This document shows positions 45,601 through 55,653 of a stretch of DNA of 64,000 nt, in pieces. The first letter of the stretch is position 1; each line of letters begins with the position of its first letter. Both the position numbers and the translations under genes were made by a program. The notes beneath the pieces were generated by a model, which was not told the DNA's origin, did no database searches, and saw nothing but the letters and a program-made list of their open reading frames with translations. The DNA comes from Parapristionchus giblindavisi (taxonomy: Eukaryota > Nematoda > Chromadorea > Rhabditida > Diplogasteridae), in NCBI GenBank assembly GCA_943737045.1, contig CALSFV010000238.1:310001-374000 (forward strand). The letters run 5' to 3'.

Positions 45601-48600
45601 TGCTCGCTTCAAGTCTAGCTTGAAGAATACATCATTGCCGACTAGTCGAATCGGTCTTGCGGTGACGTGGACCCATGCGTCACACTCCTTGCCACAGTAT
45701 TCCATTTTACTGCGGAACTTGCCGAGGATCTTCATACCTTGACCATTTGGACATGATACGGTACATGGAGCGGGAATCAACTTAGGATTCTTCATCTCCT
45801 TCCAGTCTACCTCCGAGATGAGCGTCAGATCAGATCCTGTGTCAAGTTGACACTCCATCTGTTTTCCATCCATGGATACATTCACGTACACACGATTGCC
45901 TTCAATCTGATTGCAATCCTTCACTTGTACTGAATTGTTCTTCCAATGGTTCTTCGGTCTCATTTCTGGATGCTTCAACCAGCATCTCTCATCGGTGTGA
46001 CCCTTCTTGCCACAATGTGTACATTCCACATTGGCATTTGATCTCTCGGTCTTTGGCTTCTTACGATTCTTTCCCTTATCATCTTCAGGTACTTTCACCA
46101 TATTGGCTGATTTCGTCTGCACCACTGAGACATCATGCTCTAGTGCTCTCAACGACGAATATCTCTCTAGAAGCTCCTTGAATGTGATGTCTGCCTTCTG
46201 GCTTACAGCGTTGAATAGTTGGGTACGTATCGACTTCAGTTGAGGCAAATCCAATCCAGCAAGGAACATCGTGATCTTCATCTGATCCTCCTTAATATCC
46301 TTCAGATTGCCTTTCTGATACAGACGATTCACTTCAGAAGCGAATTCCATCACATCCGTACTACCATTCATAGCCATGCTCAGTTTGAAGAATCGAACAC
46401 GCAGTTCGAAATCTGTTTCTTTCTTGCCAAACAGAGCCTTGAGTGCCTTTATCGTATCATCGAACGATATTTTCATCGCATCTTCTGGTGCTTTGTGATC
46501 TCGATACAACGCATTACACTTCACACTCAAATGACGCAAAAGTATTCTGACTTTGTTACAGTCGTCCAAATGCTTTGCATCATACTCGAAGAAGTCTCGA
46601 TAACGATCATACCAGTTATCGAATGTGCATTCCTCAGCATCATAATCGAAATCCACAATGCGAGCTTCCATCGCATCAATAGATGGTCCTTGAGTAACTT
46701 GACTTTGAATCTCTCCGTTAACAACTACTGTCTCTCTACTCGCTAACATCTCGAGTATTTCATTGTTCTTCTTATTCTGCTCCTCCTGCTTGCTCATGAA
46801 ATCCTGCTGCATCTTCACAAACATCTCCATTACAGTTGCCATCGTGACTTCCGACTTCACTTCTTCTCCAGGCATCCTTACTACGAATTACTTGAGTACA
46901 CTTAGCTCAAAGAAAAATTCGCGATAGCCTTCGGCGTACTTCTTGAAAAGTACCACACAGAATCCACACAGAAGACGTACAATCACAAAGCTTGTACACT
47001 GCCACGCTCACAAAGTACGTGAAGCAGTTTCCACAGAGATTTGATAATACCCTCACGAAGCAGGTATTACCACCGAAGAGAAGATTTGATACTACCCTCA
47101 CGAAGCAGGTAGTATCACCGAAGAGTAGAACTTGATAAGGTCCTCACAAAGTGGACCTTATCACCGCAGAAAAGAAGTGACGAAATGAAGAAGAAAAGAA
47201 AAGAAACGAGAAAGAATAAGACTTACGTTAGCTCGTCAAAGATCCTGGTCGCCAAATGTTATGTCCTTAGGCACAACTCGTGTAGTATAGTAGAGACTTT
47301 ATTAGAGAGAACGGGAACAGGGTAGAACTATCATAAGAAACTTGGAATAGAATGAATAGGCTAGTCAATAGGATGACAACAACATAGATGGGAATCGACT
47401 AGCAGTGATCTACCTCGCACGTCAGACTACAATGTACGTGCGAGAGTTCAAATAGATAATAGAGTGGTACGCTAGGTCAGACTTTGGAGCGTACACAATA
47501 TTTATTTATTCAGCGGAAGATTCTGGTGAAGTTCACCGGCTATCCGATTCCTTCCTGGGAAGTCCAATCGAGCAAGCTGCTTCGGAGCCGAACTGTTAGT
47601 ATGATTTATTTTTGTAAATCAATATTCTATTGTGTGATTATCGATTAACTTAATTATTGATTATCTGTATGCGGCCTGAAGTGCTCACATGCCACAATCA
47701 GAAGAATTTACACGAAATGTTCGGAAAATAGCGTAGTGCGATTTTCAAAATAGAGAGAAGTGATATGCCGAACAGAATATGCGGTACACAACGTTTCGTC
47801 TGACATAGAAAATGATGGAACGAGAGAGAGAAAGAGAGAGAGAGACAGAGAGTGAGATTGAGAGAGTGGGCAAAAGTGAGAGATTTTTGGCATTTTGCCA
47901 TCTCCGGTTTTGCAGGGTAATATTACAGTAAGTAGCGCGCAAAAAGCAACTTACTGTTTACTAACCTTTTACGCTATAAATACACGAAATAGCCAAATAG
48001 TAATAAAAAAGTAAGTAAAAAGTTACTTTTAGCGCGTTCCTTACTATAATCTTACCCTACAAAAGATGCTTTCAATGAGCGATTGATCTCTCCCTGTGTT
48101 GAAAAAGAAACTCTGTGCCATACATTGTTTTTTTTAAATAATAGTTTTCTTTCAGGGCCAAGATCTGCTAGCGCGCACGCTGTTCCTTGATATTGTAAGT
48201 TTCGCTTACCGTAATATCGATCGATTTCCTCGATTATTGATCGGTTCCCATGGATTATTGATTGATTCCCATGGATTATTGATTGATTCCCATGGATTAT
48301 TGATTGATTCCCATGCATTTATTGATTGATTCTCATGCATTTATTTATTGATTTCCATGCATTTATTGATTGATTCCCATGCATTTATTGATTGATTCTC
48401 ATTTATTGATTGATTCCCATGGAGTATTGATTGGTTTGCTCTTCCAGCTTGAATTGCGACTACGCGAGGAGCTCGGCGATGTCGAATTCGTCAATCAATA
48501 CCCTCTGAGATGGCTGGAGCCGGAGGTGGGAGAAGGCGCCGGAGGATACATCGCATCTCCCGTATGTTGTTGATTATTGATTGATTATTGATTGATTAGA

Positions 48601-48740
48601 TGAGAACATTGATTGATTTGATTGGAAAATGAAATGAAGTTCGCTAGAAGCGTACTAGTTTAGTGTAATTCATTTCGAACTTGCTCACACTATCGAAGTT
48701 ATCCTTGTAATACATAAACTTATATTATTATTATTATTAA

Positions 48741-48792
<52 letters not shown>

Positions 48793-51700
48793 CGCTCTCG
48801 ATACATCAATCATCTGCGCGCCTTCGAGTGGAGAGTTAACAAGATCTGCGCCGAGCACGACCTTCCTCCCGTCTACTTCGAGGACTGGACCGATGGACCT
48901 GGCGAGCTGCCCGACTTCGAGGTTGATCTTTGATCTCTGATATGTGATCTTTGATCTTTGATATCTGAAATTTGATCTTTGATCTTTAATCTCGGTCTTT
49001 TGATCTTTGATCTCTGATGATCGAGTGCATTTTCAGTTCACAGCCAAGCTCGTTCCTTCTCGATTCGTCCAGGCTATTCTGGAAGAGACAGGCACGCAGG
49101 AGATGATTGGGTGAGAGATTACTCAATCATATATCAATCAATAAATCAATAAATTCCCCGTATTCAATAAATCAATACAACCTAGTTGGTATTGGAGCAA
49201 ATCTATGAATCGATAAATCCATATGCACCGTAGTTGGTGGCTGTGTAGTGCAGTATGTTTATGGCTGCTACCTCTGGAAAGTGTAATTGATGAGCTTTTT
49301 AAAGCACAAAAGAAAACAATTGACGCGCAACTGAATCTAGGGATCTTACTGTGCTTAATGGAACAAACACCCCAAGCTGATTTGAAGCTCTCCGCTCTGG
49401 CAATGCTCCCTCGCGCTTACTTTGTCTACGAGAGAGAGTGTTGCCCGAGCGGAGTGTTTCAAATTAGCCCGGGGTGTTAGAGTCAACTCGGGGTGTTAGG
49501 GTCAACTCGGGGTGTTAGAGTTAGCTCGAAGTGTTAGAGTCAGCTGGGGTGTTAGAGTTAGCTCGGGGTGTTAGAGTCAACTCGGGGTGTTAGAGTCAAC
49601 TCGGGGTGTTTGAGCTTGGCCTTTAAGCATGCACGATTAATTATGGTCGTTGCAGATGCACCAAATCGTGCGTCACGTGCATCAGGAAGAGGAACGGCAA
49701 AGGAGAGTCGCCGTGCTGCTCAATTGTTTGAATTTTTTATCTTTGGTCTTTGATCTTTGATCTTTGGTCTTTGGTCTTTGGTCTTTGATCCTGGCCCTGT
49801 ACACCGTTCACGTATATATCTTAAAATAGTTTAATTTAAAGAAAAAAATTTTATCTTTTAATATTTGATCGTTGGTACAGTATTGCATTCTTCTTTTCTT
49901 ATTGGCTTTTCAGAAGTCCCGCAACAACTACTATAGCCTCGCCTTCGAATGCTCCGAGTCGTGTGCATGTAACGTGAAGAAATGCCGGAATCGAACGATC
50001 CAGGTACCGGTTACGGTAGTCTGCTCGGTTATGGGGGTTACGGTAATCCTATTGATTATTGTAATTTCTTGTATGGCTGCGCTAGAACAGTAGCCATAAT
50101 CTGGAAACTTAAAGTGTATAGTATAAGGTTTTTATGAGTCATAAACTGTAGTATAATTGTCAGATGAAGTTCTCACTTCTAACTCTTACTTCTTAATAAA
50201 AAAAAGTGTTTTAAGTACACATCAAGGTTATTGATTTTGTTTAATGATGATTCATGATTGATTTATTGATTGATTATTAATTTATTGATTGATTATTGAT
50301 TTATTGATTCATTATTGTTTCAGAATGGTCGTCGGATAGTACTGTGCGTTTTCCGGTCGCCCAACAAGGGATGGACTCTTCGCAGCGCAGAATCAATCAG
50401 CCAGCGCACGCTGATTTCGGAATACACTGGCGAGGTTGGTTGGTGGTCTATTTGGCGGATGCCGGAGATTGAAATTACGGTGTTCTGCCTATTTGACGGA
50501 ATCCGGATACGCCGAATTCAGCATAGGTATCCATGAACGGCGACAAACCGCTATAAGTCGAATAGCTAGACTATCGGTTTTTTTTAATCCGGTCTGGGTT
50601 TTTCGATTTTTGGCCAATTTGGCTCAAAATCCGGACGCGATTTTCGATTTTTATGAAATTTTGGCTCAAAATCCGGTCAGGCTCTTGGTACTTCGTAGCA
50701 TACTTTTCGACCTATGCAAACCGTTTGCAGGCAAACCGAGTCACCTTTCACTTATTTCTCCGAGTCACCTTTCACTTATTTCTTTCTTCTAGGCAGTGAA
50801 GTCATTATCATCACCTATTTATTTTTGATCATATTCATTTTCATGTGTCGTTGCATGCGTGTGCATTAGGGTGGCGAGAATGACTCTTCACTCACCAGTT
50901 CCCCTGGCAGTCTTGTGCAAGTACTCGCGAGAGAGGTCATTTACGACCTCTCTCTCGTCAAGTACTTGCAATGAGATCAGAAAAACACTGGTGAGCAGAA
51001 AAAAAGCAATTCTTTTTTCGATTCACTTGGATTTTCTCTGGTCAAAGTGGTCAAAATGTGCACATCTGAATATTTTTGGAATCTACACACCAATAGCTAT
51101 TCAACAAGCATAAAATCGACTGTTAAAGTACACTTTTAAATTTCGTTGATTTGTCATGTTATGCATGCCATAAATTCGGATCAGACTATGATAATATCAT
51201 ATATTTTTATTATGTTTGTACAGTAAACTCGAATTACAATTAAAACTCTTCTTCATCGTCTTCTGAGAGACTCTCTAATTGATAGTATTCATTACATGAG
51301 AAATCAACGAAATTTAAAAGTGTACTTTGACAGTAGATTTTATGCTTGTTTAATAGCCACTGACATGTAGATTCCAAAAATATTCACATTTGCACATTTC
51401 GACCACTCACAAGGAGTCTCTTACGTCTTAAGTCGGCGAAAAGTAACGATTTATAGCTTATTAGAAAGCCCTTTCTCTATAGAGTAAGAATGTGTATTTA
51501 AAAAATCCTGCGGGGCTCTGTGCACGGAGTTAAAAATATCCAAAGTTTGAGCAATTTCTGACTTGAAATTCCCGTCTGATGGCCGTGAAATTGTCCTACA
51601 ATGATGGGGTAGTTCTGCGCGCTACCTCTCCGAGCTAGTGGTGGCGCAGTGGCAAAGATGTCGCTTACAGTTTTGGCGCAGAGGGTTCGATCCCCGCCGA

Positions 51701-54700
51701 AGCCACTTCTTTTGCACGATTTTTACACTCGACTTTTTATGATTTTTTTAAATTACCTAATCTACATGACTGACAGCCGTGCATCTAATTTTTAATACAA
51801 TATGTCAGTGATCATGGCGAGCTACAGAGAGAGAGAGAGACAAGTAAACGAGATTGCGTGAGTTATTACGCTATATCTGACAAACTTGGGTTAGGTTAGA
51901 CGCACGGAAGAAGTGAGTAACTACTGTAAAAAATATAATAAACATTAGAAATTCACTCGGAAACGGAGTACGAGAAAGGTTGTTGTCTGCATTGGTTTGG
52001 CCTATAACGAGGCCTGCAAAGATTGACCCAGGAGTCTTGCTGTAATTCATTCCCCTTGGCAGCTGATCTCTCTCCCTCTCTATCCTGTAGAGGAGTCGTT
52101 TTGGACGCACTCACAGAGAAAGGAATACCTGCACTATATGGCCAGTGGGGAGAGTACTCATGAGAAATGTTCGCTACACTAATTTGCATAGGTTGTCGTA
52201 TTTCGCTTTTAAATAAATGAATTCTCTGTTATTTAATAATATACGGATGTTGGATAACAATAAAACAAATAAATATTTTGAAATAAAATTGTTTAAAAAT
52301 AGGCAAATTATAACTTCGTTGTATCAGAATTATGTATGACGTTTACTTATCTCTCTCTCTCTCTCTGTAGCTCGCCATGATCACTGACATATTGTATTAC
52401 AAATTAGATGCACGGCTGTCAGTCATGTAGATTAGATAATTCAAAAAAAATCATAAAAAGTCGAGTGTAAAAATCGTGCAAAAGAAGTGGCTTCGGCGGG
52501 GATCGAACCCGTTGCGCAAAAAATGTAAGCGACATCTTTGCCACTGCGCCACCACTAGCTCGGAGAGGTAGCGCGCAGAACTACCCCATCATTGTAGGGC
52601 AATTTCACGGCCATTAGACGGGAATTTCAAGTCAGAAATTGCTCAAACTTTGGATTTTTTAAACTCCGTGCACAGAGCCCCGCAGGATTTTTTAAACACA
52701 CATTCTTACTCTACAGAGAAAGGGCTTTCTAATAAGCTATAAATCGTTACTTTTCGCCGACTTAAGACGTAAGAGACTCCTTGTCAGAGCAGAGAAAACC
52801 CAAGTGAATCGAAAAAGAACTGTTTTTTCGACTCACTTGTGACCTCAGCGAACGGCTGCCAGGGGGAACGAGTGAGCAGTTTGAGAGACTGCTCACCAGT
52901 TGGAGGGAGGCAAAACAGGTGAGTGAAGAGTCATTCTCGCCACCCTAGTGTGCATGTAGATAAAATATAATGTAAACGGTTTGTCGCCGTTCATGGATAC
53001 CTACAGTACCGTGCAAAAGTCCGGCCCCAAAATTTGAATCATCATTATTGAAATGCCGAGGTGCGATCGTAAAAATAGGTTTATTCTCAGGTAGATTTTT
53101 TCTATTAGTCCAATTTTGTTATGAGGAACGAACAACTATCGTTGAACTTTTTAAGCCATTAACCACGTTGCTTGCATATCGCTCCGAGGAATTAGCTAAT
53201 TTCCCCTGACCCATCAAAATTTCGTAAAAATGTCATAACTCAGTCTGTAGTTGAGCTACGGGCCTCAGATTCAACAAGTATTATCACATGGTCATAGGGC
53301 ACCACCATGCGAATTTCAGAAGGATTCCGCTTCTTGAAGAGAAAATTCGAAAAAAATCCCATTCCATTTTTTGGGCATACGGTATTTCCCAGCCGGTTTT
53401 TCTAAAAATCTAAAAATTTGGTATGATGTGCCCAAACATCTACCTAACACATCTACAAAGTGGCGAGATTACAGGAGCTCAATCACGACTTAGCCCATAC
53501 AAATACCATTGACAGTCAAAGTGGATGGAACCTAATTTCGTTCGTTATGGAGAATTATTACGGGTCAATAACCCAGTATTTCATATCAATTTCGATCGGA
53601 TTTTGAACCAATTGTTTAATAAGCATATTTCCTACAAGTATCCTCAATTTAGTTCCACTATTGGGCATTCCACCTTTTTCATCTGTCTCTTTTCTCGTAA
53701 ATTTCCACTTTGACTGTCAATGGTATTTTTATGGGCAAAGTCGTAATTGAACTCCTGTAATCTCGCCACTTTGTAGATGTGTTAGGTAGATGTTTGGGAA
53801 CATCATACCAGATTTTTAGATTTTTAGAAAAACCGGCTGGGAAATACCATATGCCCAAAAAATGGTATGGGATTTTTTTCGAATTTTCTCTTCAAGAAGC
53901 GGAATCCTTCTGAAATTCGCATGGTGGTGCCCTATGACCATGTGATAATACTTGTTGAATCTGAGGCCCGTAGCTCAACTACAGACTGAGTTATGACATT
54001 TTTACGAAATTTTGATGGGTCAGGGGAAATTAGCTAATTCCTCGGAGCGATATGCAAGCAACGTGGTTGATGGCTTAAAACGTTCACCGATAGTTGTTCG
54101 TGCCTCATAAAAAAATTGGACTAATAGAAAAAATCTACCTGAGAATAAACCTATTTTTACGATCGCACCTCGGCATTTCAATAATGATGAAATCATTTCA
54201 TCAACATAGGTAATAATCAATAACATACAAATGTTCTCCAATGGTTACACTATTTAATAAAACAAACCGGGGGCCGATCGGTCAAGTACGAAGAAAGTTA
54301 TAGCGATTCAAATTTTGGGGCCGGACTTTTGCACGGTACTGTATACTGACAATGAGATCATGGATCATATACATTTTCATACCCTCGGTAATGCGAGGAT
54401 TCACCCACCATATATGGCTCTTTTCCAGTCACTTTAGTCGAGAAGAAGCTAAAAAAAATTTTGAAGCGAAAAATAACGAATTTTCGTAAATCGGCCCACC
54501 ATAACGGCAATAACGATAACGGCGAGGGTACGGAAAATGTGATGATCATGAGTACGGCTTCACAGGTGCTCTCGACGGAGCATGGCGAAGGAGATCCGGG
54601 GAGCATCTACGCCTTCAATATGCTGTATGGCTGCGCGAGCAAGTGTGGCGATCACCTGGCGCCGTTCACGATTGACGCCTTGCGCATGGTAGGTTACAGC

Positions 54701-54824
54701 AATCCTACAGTAATATTAGCAAGGCTACAGTAACCTTGTAACCAAATGGTCGTTGTATTTGAAGCTCTTTGTTTTATATGATTAATTGACCCATGGCTGG
54801 AGGGATTTATTGATTGACTCGTTT

Positions 54825-54855
<31 letters not shown>

Positions 54856-55276
54856 ATAGGGCAATGAGTCTCGATTCATCGCCCACTCGTGCGAACCAAA
54901 TGTCGAAGTTGTTCCACGAGTTGTCGACCCCTACGGCGCCTTCTACAACCGATTCGCCTTCTTCGCGCTTAGAGCCATCGCCACTGGTACGGTATCCATT
55001 TCGATTGGCTGATTACTGTAGTCAAGAAAGTATCGATTGATTACCTCAACAAACATGTGTTGATTGAGTGCTACTGTATTGAGCGATGTAGAATTTCCAC
55101 TGATTACTGTATGTGTGGGCATTGATTACTGTATGTATGGGCATTAATATATTGCGATATTGCGTGCGCGGTTTGGTTCCCGAGGAATGTGTCGGAACAA
55201 ACGCGACGTCACAAGCGTAGTGGGGGCGGGCGGGGTTTTTTTCTGATCAATGGCTCGGCCGACAGTTGTCACGTCA

Positions 55277-55324
<48 letters not shown>

Positions 55325-55653
55325 GATTATTATTATTATTAATCATTATATAAAGATCATATATTTGCAGGAGAAGAGCTCACATTCGACTACTTTCCCG
55401 GTAAAGATTGTCGGAACACGACCGCTCGTAGCTTTTTCCCGCACTGCCTGTAAGTTTGATCGTTGAGCTTTGAGCTTTGATCTCTGAGCTTTGATCTTTG
55501 ATCTTTGCATGTTGTAGGTGCTCATCCCCACGCTGTCGGTTCTCTGAGGAAAAGATGGCGGAGTTCGCGGCGATCGAGGAAGAAGAGGAGGAGGAGGAAG
55601 AGTATGGCGATGATGACGAGAGCGACAATGAATCGGTGATTGTTCTTGATTGA
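36689..55653 (+). CDS. SUV39-type chromodomain-SET histone methyltransferase
   Basis: Twenty-one exons (36689-36747, 36902-37025, 37617-37652, 38164-38205, 38741-38785, 39244-39300, 40379-40438, 42144-42224, 42992-43054, 47514-47594, 48156-48194, 48448-48561, 48793-48921, 49037-49110, 49656-49725, 49914-50003, 50324-50434, 54566-54688, 54860-54986, 55371-55449, 55518-55653) total 1740 nt in frame, 579 aa. Chromodomain about 165-216 (RYSIDYLIISE...KILVKFTGYPIPSWEV). Pre-SET about 335-388 (GCTKSCVTC...CC; ECSESCACNVKKCRNRTIQ). SET about 389-525 (KGWTLRSAE, SEYTGE, RFIAHSCEPN, GEELTFDYF). Post-SET HCLCSSPRCRF (CxCx4C). An acidic tail follows. The order matches Su(var)3-9/SUV39H, which methylate histone H3 lysine 9. 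Two core motifs deviate: GxG reads GWT, and NHSC reads AHSC. Introns carry an LTR retrotransposon and three foldbacks. Confidence 0.9.
37617..38785 (+). repeat. triplicated small exon in the SET gene
   Basis: Exons 37617-37652, 38164-38205 and 38741-38785 encode LKRRATEVANRP, LKRKASEVATSSAP and LKKRRATEVANGPAP. Their upstream T-tract acceptors and downstream GTAAGAAATATTTAT donors are also alike, so exon plus intron were duplicated together. All are phase 0, so any number can be included. Confidence 0.75.
37970..38040 (+). other. tRNA-like pseudogene
   Basis: ATGGCTTAGTGGATAGAGC and GTAGGTTCGAATCCCGC are A- and B-box-like and correctly spaced, but the acceptor stem does not pair. Located in a SET-gene intron. 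Confidence 0.35.
40501..41970. mobile_element. foldback element, about 1.47 kb
   Basis: AGTAGCGCCGCAAAGTCTTA at 40501 mirrors TAAGACTTTGCGGCGCTACT ending 41970. Arms of about 360 bp (to about 40860 and from about 41610) pair well, and inner segments such as TTGCAGGTCACGTGATGAGA also pair. Lies in the SET-gene intron between 40438 and 42144. Confidence 0.75.
42379..42581. repeat. E-family MITE with clear 8-bp duplication
   Basis: CATAGGTCGAAAGGTATG ... CTATTCGACCTATG flanked by GGTGTGAG on both sides. It inserted into an F-family element. The 8-bp target supports a hAT-type mobilising enzyme for the E family. Confidence 0.75.
43279..47500 (-). mobile_element. Ty3/Gypsy-like LTR retrotransposon
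   Basis: Two 244-bp LTRs (43279-43522 and 47257-47500) differ at about two positions I could see, implying recent insertion. Flanks are TTTAT on each side, although the site is a TTTA repeat, so the duplication is ambiguous. On the minus strand the 5' LTR is followed by TTTGGCGACCAGGATC, a tRNA-primer-site-like sequence. A purine-rich ACGGCGGAGG precedes the 3' LTR. It lies antisense in the SET-gene intron between 43054 and 47514, which separates two chromodomain exons. Confidence 0.93.
43678..46875 (-). CDS. retrotransposon Gag-Pol polyprotein, RNase H missing
   Basis: One 1065-codon frame. Gag is about 1-280, zinc knuckle C285-C298 (CTHCGKKGHTDERC), aspartic protease near 343-350 (LDTGSDLTLI), reverse transcriptase about 462-690 with FSKIDFSDAY and YLDD at 629-632, and integrase core about 730-870 with D736, D790 (VSDNGTQF) and E826 (SNGQAE). 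The reverse transcriptase runs almost directly into the integrase core. The RNase H domain and integrase zinc finger, normally over 200 residues, are absent, although the frame stays open. A C-terminal tail repeats VEPAKCNV. Gag and Pol in one frame without shift. Confidence 0.92.
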   Translation of the reverse strand: MPGEEVKSEVTMATVMEMFVKMQQDFMSKQEEQNKKNNEILEMLASRETVVVNGEIQSQVTQGPSIDAMEARIVDFDYDAEECTFDNWYDRYRDFFEYDAKHLDDCNKVRILLRHLSVKCNALYRDHKAPEDAMKISFDDTIKALKALFGKKETDFELRVRFFKLSMAMNGSTDVMEFASEVNRLYQKGNLKDIKEDQMKITMFLAGLDLPQLKSIRTQLFNAVSQKADITFKELLERYSSLRALEHDVSVVQTKSANMVKVPEDDKGKNRKKPKTERSNANVECTHCGKKGHTDERCWLKHPEMRPKNHWKNNSVQVKDCNQIEGNRVYVNVSMDGKQMECQLDTGSDLTLISEVDWKEMKNPKLIPAPCTVSCPNGQGMKILGKFRSKMEYCGKECDAWVHVTARPIRLVGNDVFFKLDLKRAFSDENDETVIAQIKSGDYTTWVKDVFPEVCEPGLGKYNKSAAKLYLKPGVKPVFRNKRPVPYASQQVCDEEIDRLCDMGVISKVEHSEWAAPFLLVAKKNSAKRLCADFKTGLNDCLEDCTDPLKLPEDIFASLNGGTVFSKIDFSDAYRQVEVDEEAKKLLVINTHRGLYQYRRLPFGVKPAPGIFQSIMDQMLTGMSRTVAYLDDVIVSGRTKEEHDENLMRVLERIRDSGFRIRLEKCAFGQKEVHFLVFIVNESGRQPHSKKVKALKEMQVPKNDAEGYANIAKNPSKVEPIKWPETSRPMERVHMDFVGPLNGRYYLIIVDVHSRWPEVVTMERITADATVKVLRDFVSRYGSPETIVSDNGTQFKSEKMRAFCMEYGINHMFSPPYHPQSNGQAECFVDTFKRSLLKMKGEGPEDENVQKFLMMYRCTPNNQLKLCTPAEIFLGRKMRCRLTLMSPREGEDRVVNKKETREFTEGDCVYYRDRDGPNHDKWTEAVVLRRKGNVMYEIQRLDGSLVTAHTNQLRRRWTEDCDPLSVLLESFNVPADNVVECNFQVEPAKCNVQVEPAKCNVTPSVADAVIIDADADAVVVPTNNVENNTKTIPKPTLVRPGSTRPTRVRQPPSRMNITSTSGQSY
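48235..48435 (+). repeat. minisatellite, TTGATTGATTCCCATGGATTA unit
   Basis: About nine copies of a unit of roughly 20 bp based on ATTGATTGATTCCCATG(G/C)AT, in the intron between SET-gene exons ending 48194 and starting 48448. Confidence 0.85.
48722..48790 (+). repeat. (ATT)n microsatellite before an exon
   Basis: About 22 ATT units run straight into the CAG acceptor of the SET-gene exon at 48793. The repeat itself forms the polypyrimidine-poor 3' intron end. Confidence 0.9.
49366..49620 (+). repeat. MITE end expanded into a 19-bp tandem repeat
   Basis: 49366-49478 is a GGCACACCCC-family MITE (CACCCCAAGCTGATTTGAAG...AATTAGCCCGGGGTGTTAG). Its terminal part AGTCAACTCGGGGTGTTAG is then repeated in tandem about seven times to 49618, so a transposon end seeded a minisatellite. 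Confidence 0.7.
50867..52947. mobile_element. 2.1-kb foldback element with tRNA-like arms
   Basis: TAGGGTGGCGAGAATGACTC at 50867 mirrors GAGTCATTCTCGCCACCCTA ending 52947. Arms of about 0.95 kb follow each other closely. Each arm holds a tRNA-like block (51641-51709 plus strand, 52488-52556 minus strand). A still wider inverted repeat, AGGTATCCATGAACGGCGAC (50525) / GTCGCCGTTCATGGATACCT (52983), encloses it. Confidence 0.8.
51641..51709 (+). other. tRNA-like block in foldback arm
   Basis: GGTGGCGCAGTGGCAAAGATGTCGC (A-box region) and GAGGGTTCGATCCCCGCC (B box). The GTGGTGGC 5' end and GAAGCCAC 3' end pair partly. The mirror copy at 52488-52556 has small changes. Probably a tRNA-derived SINE head caught in the element. 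Confidence 0.4.
53004..54341. mobile_element. TA-flanked foldback, CAGTACCGTGCAAAAGTCCGG ends
   Basis: Starts TA-CAGTACCGTGCAAAAGTCCG and ends CGGACTTTTGCACGGTACTG-TA, typical Tc1/mariner terminal form. Arms of roughly 520-640 bp (53004-53526 and about 53700-54341) are nearly complementary around a loop of about 170 bp. No transposase. Lies in the SET-gene intron between 50434 and 54566. Confidence 0.85.

Noticed and set aside
43687..46746. Plus-strand open frames of 70-175 codons
   Set aside because: Antisense shadows of the Gag-Pol frame; codon use and homology support the minus strand only.
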